Positions 12,822-13,890 of a DNA stretch of 13,890 nucleotides are shown here, piece by piece (the first letter of the stretch is position 1; every line of letters starts with the position of its first letter). A model generated the notes under the pieces. The model ran no database searches. It was not told where the DNA came from and saw only the letters and a program-made list of their open reading frames with translations. Made by a program: the position numbers and the translations under genes. The DNA comes from JAYEIH01 sp034659995 (lineage in GTDB: Archaea; Methanobacteriota_B; Thermococci; Methanofastidiosales; B48-G16), in contig JAYEIH010000070.1 in assembly GCA_034659995.1 (NCBI GenBank), positions 1 through 13,890 of the forward strand, in the 5' to 3' direction.

Positions 12822-13890
12822 ATGAAAAAGAACAGAAAAATAGTGGGAATCGCAACCATAATTGCTGTGATGGTAAGTCTGCTGGTAGTGAGCGTGCCGG
12901 CTAAAGAACAGGAAACAATAAAATATGCGCTGAGCCCGATGAAAGGAAAGGATGTCCACTCAATTCCAGAGGGATCGACAATAGTTCATTTAAAAGATGG
13001 AACAACAAAGGTCTACGGCCCCACAAAAGAACTCATACTCTCGGTGAATGACAGCGATGTAGAAATGGTGCCGACGCCCTCAGGACCGATGAGAGCTACT
13101 GACGTGTACCAGGTCCCGTCAGGAGCATTGATTGATACGAAGGGAAATACTACGAAGGTATACAAAGACCGAAGATGTATACTGACTGTGATAGATCATT
13201 CGAAAGACACTAAGAAACTGCCCAACTTAAAAACACGTAGAAGGTGGACTGATAATGACATCGACCCACCTATTGATGTTGGGCGCTGGATAGAGTTTGC
13301 TACGGATGATAGCTATGATACGGTGGATTACTTCAGCGGATACTGGGCAGTACCCAGTTCTCCACCGAACCCCAACAACAATGTACTTGATTACCTCTTT
13401 ATTTCACTGCAGGCTCCTGGAACCGGAATAATTCAGCCTGTGTTGAGGTGGTACAATGATCAGTGGAAAATAGCAAGCTGGTATTGCATCGGAGGAAGTG
13501 GATATCACAGCCCCGAAAAACCTGTAGACGTAGGCGATACTATTCATGGAACTATGTTCTATAGTCCTATGTGGGGTCGTAATCAGACACCTGTAAGAGC
13601 TCCTTCGCGGTGGACAATAATCACTAGTGGAAATGGATATTCAACCACCATCGGCACAACGCTTATGAATGACGAGGGCATGACAGAACAGGTGGCTTTC
13701 GAAGCGTATGATATAAACGGAGACGAAGATGTACCAGGAGACACGCTTTTTACCAATTTGAACATTAGAAATAACGGACAGCGCGTCGATGTTCAGTGGA
13801 AAGAAGAGATAGACCCTGCGGATGAAGCTCACTTCAGCGACTTACGTGTTCGAAGATACTCTGACTACACGGTAGGATTAGAAACTGCAA
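12822..13890 (+). CDS. Secreted beta-rich protein, runs off window
   Basis: ATG 12822 has GGAGGT at 12808-12813, and 356 codons are open to the edge. Signal peptide at about 1-27 (basic start, hydrophobic core, cut near VPA-KE). Residues 47-80 and 96-127 are an internal repeat (P-x-G, then TTKVY, then a final I/L-L-x-V-x-D). From about 168 a beta-sandwich-like domain begins: YFSGYWAVPSSP, YLFISLQAPG, IIQPVLRW, IASWYC, VDVGDTIHGTMFY and WTIIT. This order recalls concanavalin-like glutamic peptidase (G1) folds, but the expected Glu after the WY strand is not evident, so I call it only a distant structural resemblance. The setting under regulator B suggests a regulated surface or secreted product. 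The C-terminus, and any anchor, is unseen. Confidence 0.82.
   Translation, partial: MKKNRKIVGIATIIAVMVSLLVVSVPAKEQETIKYALSPMKGKDVHSIPEGSTIVHLKDGTTKVYGPTKELILSVNDSDVEMVPTPSGPMRATDVYQVPSGALIDTKGNTTKVYKDRRCILTVIDHSKDTKKLPNLKTRRRWTDNDIDPPIDVGRWIEFATDDSYDTVDYFSGYWAVPSSPPNPNNNVLDYLFISLQAPGTGIIQPVLRWYNDQWKIASWYCIGGSGYHSPEKPVDVGDTIHGTMFYSPMWGRNQTPVRAPSRWTIITSGNGYSTTIGTTLMNDEGMTEQVAFEAYDINGDEDVPGDTLFTNLNIRNNGQRVDVQWKEEIDPADEAHFSDLRVRRYSDYTVGLETA

Noticed and set aside
12635..12959. Minus-strand frames of 65-74 aa
   Set aside because: They cross the repeat array, promoter and signal-peptide region of the secreted gene and have low-complexity Phe/Tyr composition from A-rich DNA on the other strand.
13583..13832. 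Minus-strand frames of 60-63 aa
   Set aside because: Antisense to the long open frame starting at 12822.

Overview
The window is archaeal and most likely from a euryarchaeon. It carries an RNA polymerase subunit K gene, a FEN1 flap endonuclease with a PCNA-binding tail, an archaeal-type Dim1/KsgA rRNA methyltransferase, an S-layer-family surface protein and two small EarA-like winged-helix regulators. TATA boxes sit about 29 nt before many start codons. I cannot place it further; a methanogen, ANME or Archaeoglobus relative would fit.

Positions 1-6400 (all minus strand) form an A+T-rich RiPP island. Read in the direction of transcription it holds: a 99-aa winged-helix regulator; a 12-bp tandem repeat array abutting a TATA box; an approximately 80-nt leader with a strong Shine-Dalgarno; a 57-aa precursor peptide (5736-5909) that is too short for ordinary gene calling; two radical SAM/SPASM maturases; an ABC ATPase with two small ABC-2 permeases; a 173-aa membrane protein; and a truncated membrane protein at the window edge. 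The precursor has five Cys and a tail that matches subtilosin A (CSIG, then AACIIDPIPADEVAG against AAC-LVDGPIPDFEIAG). I therefore read the island as a subtilosin-like sactipeptide (thioether bacteriocin) cluster in an archaeon.

Positions 6549-12231 look like ordinary core genome: a DUF1614 membrane protein, rpoK and fen1 on plus, meeting a minus-strand set of dim1, a membrane-anchored beta-propeller/TPR protein and an S-layer-like secreted protein. fen1 and dim1 overlap tail to tail. Four of these promoters share the same TATA-to-ATG spacing, which suggests leaderless mRNAs.

Positions 12300-13890 repeat the island's control architecture: a paralogous winged-helix regulator, a 12-bp direct repeat array touching a TATA box, a leader containing the same conserved element, and then a secreted beta-rich protein that runs off the window. 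Regulator, operator array and leader seem to form a movable control cassette used twice, once for the sactipeptide and once for a secreted protein. This duplicated cassette together with the archaeal sactipeptide precursor is the main discovery here.
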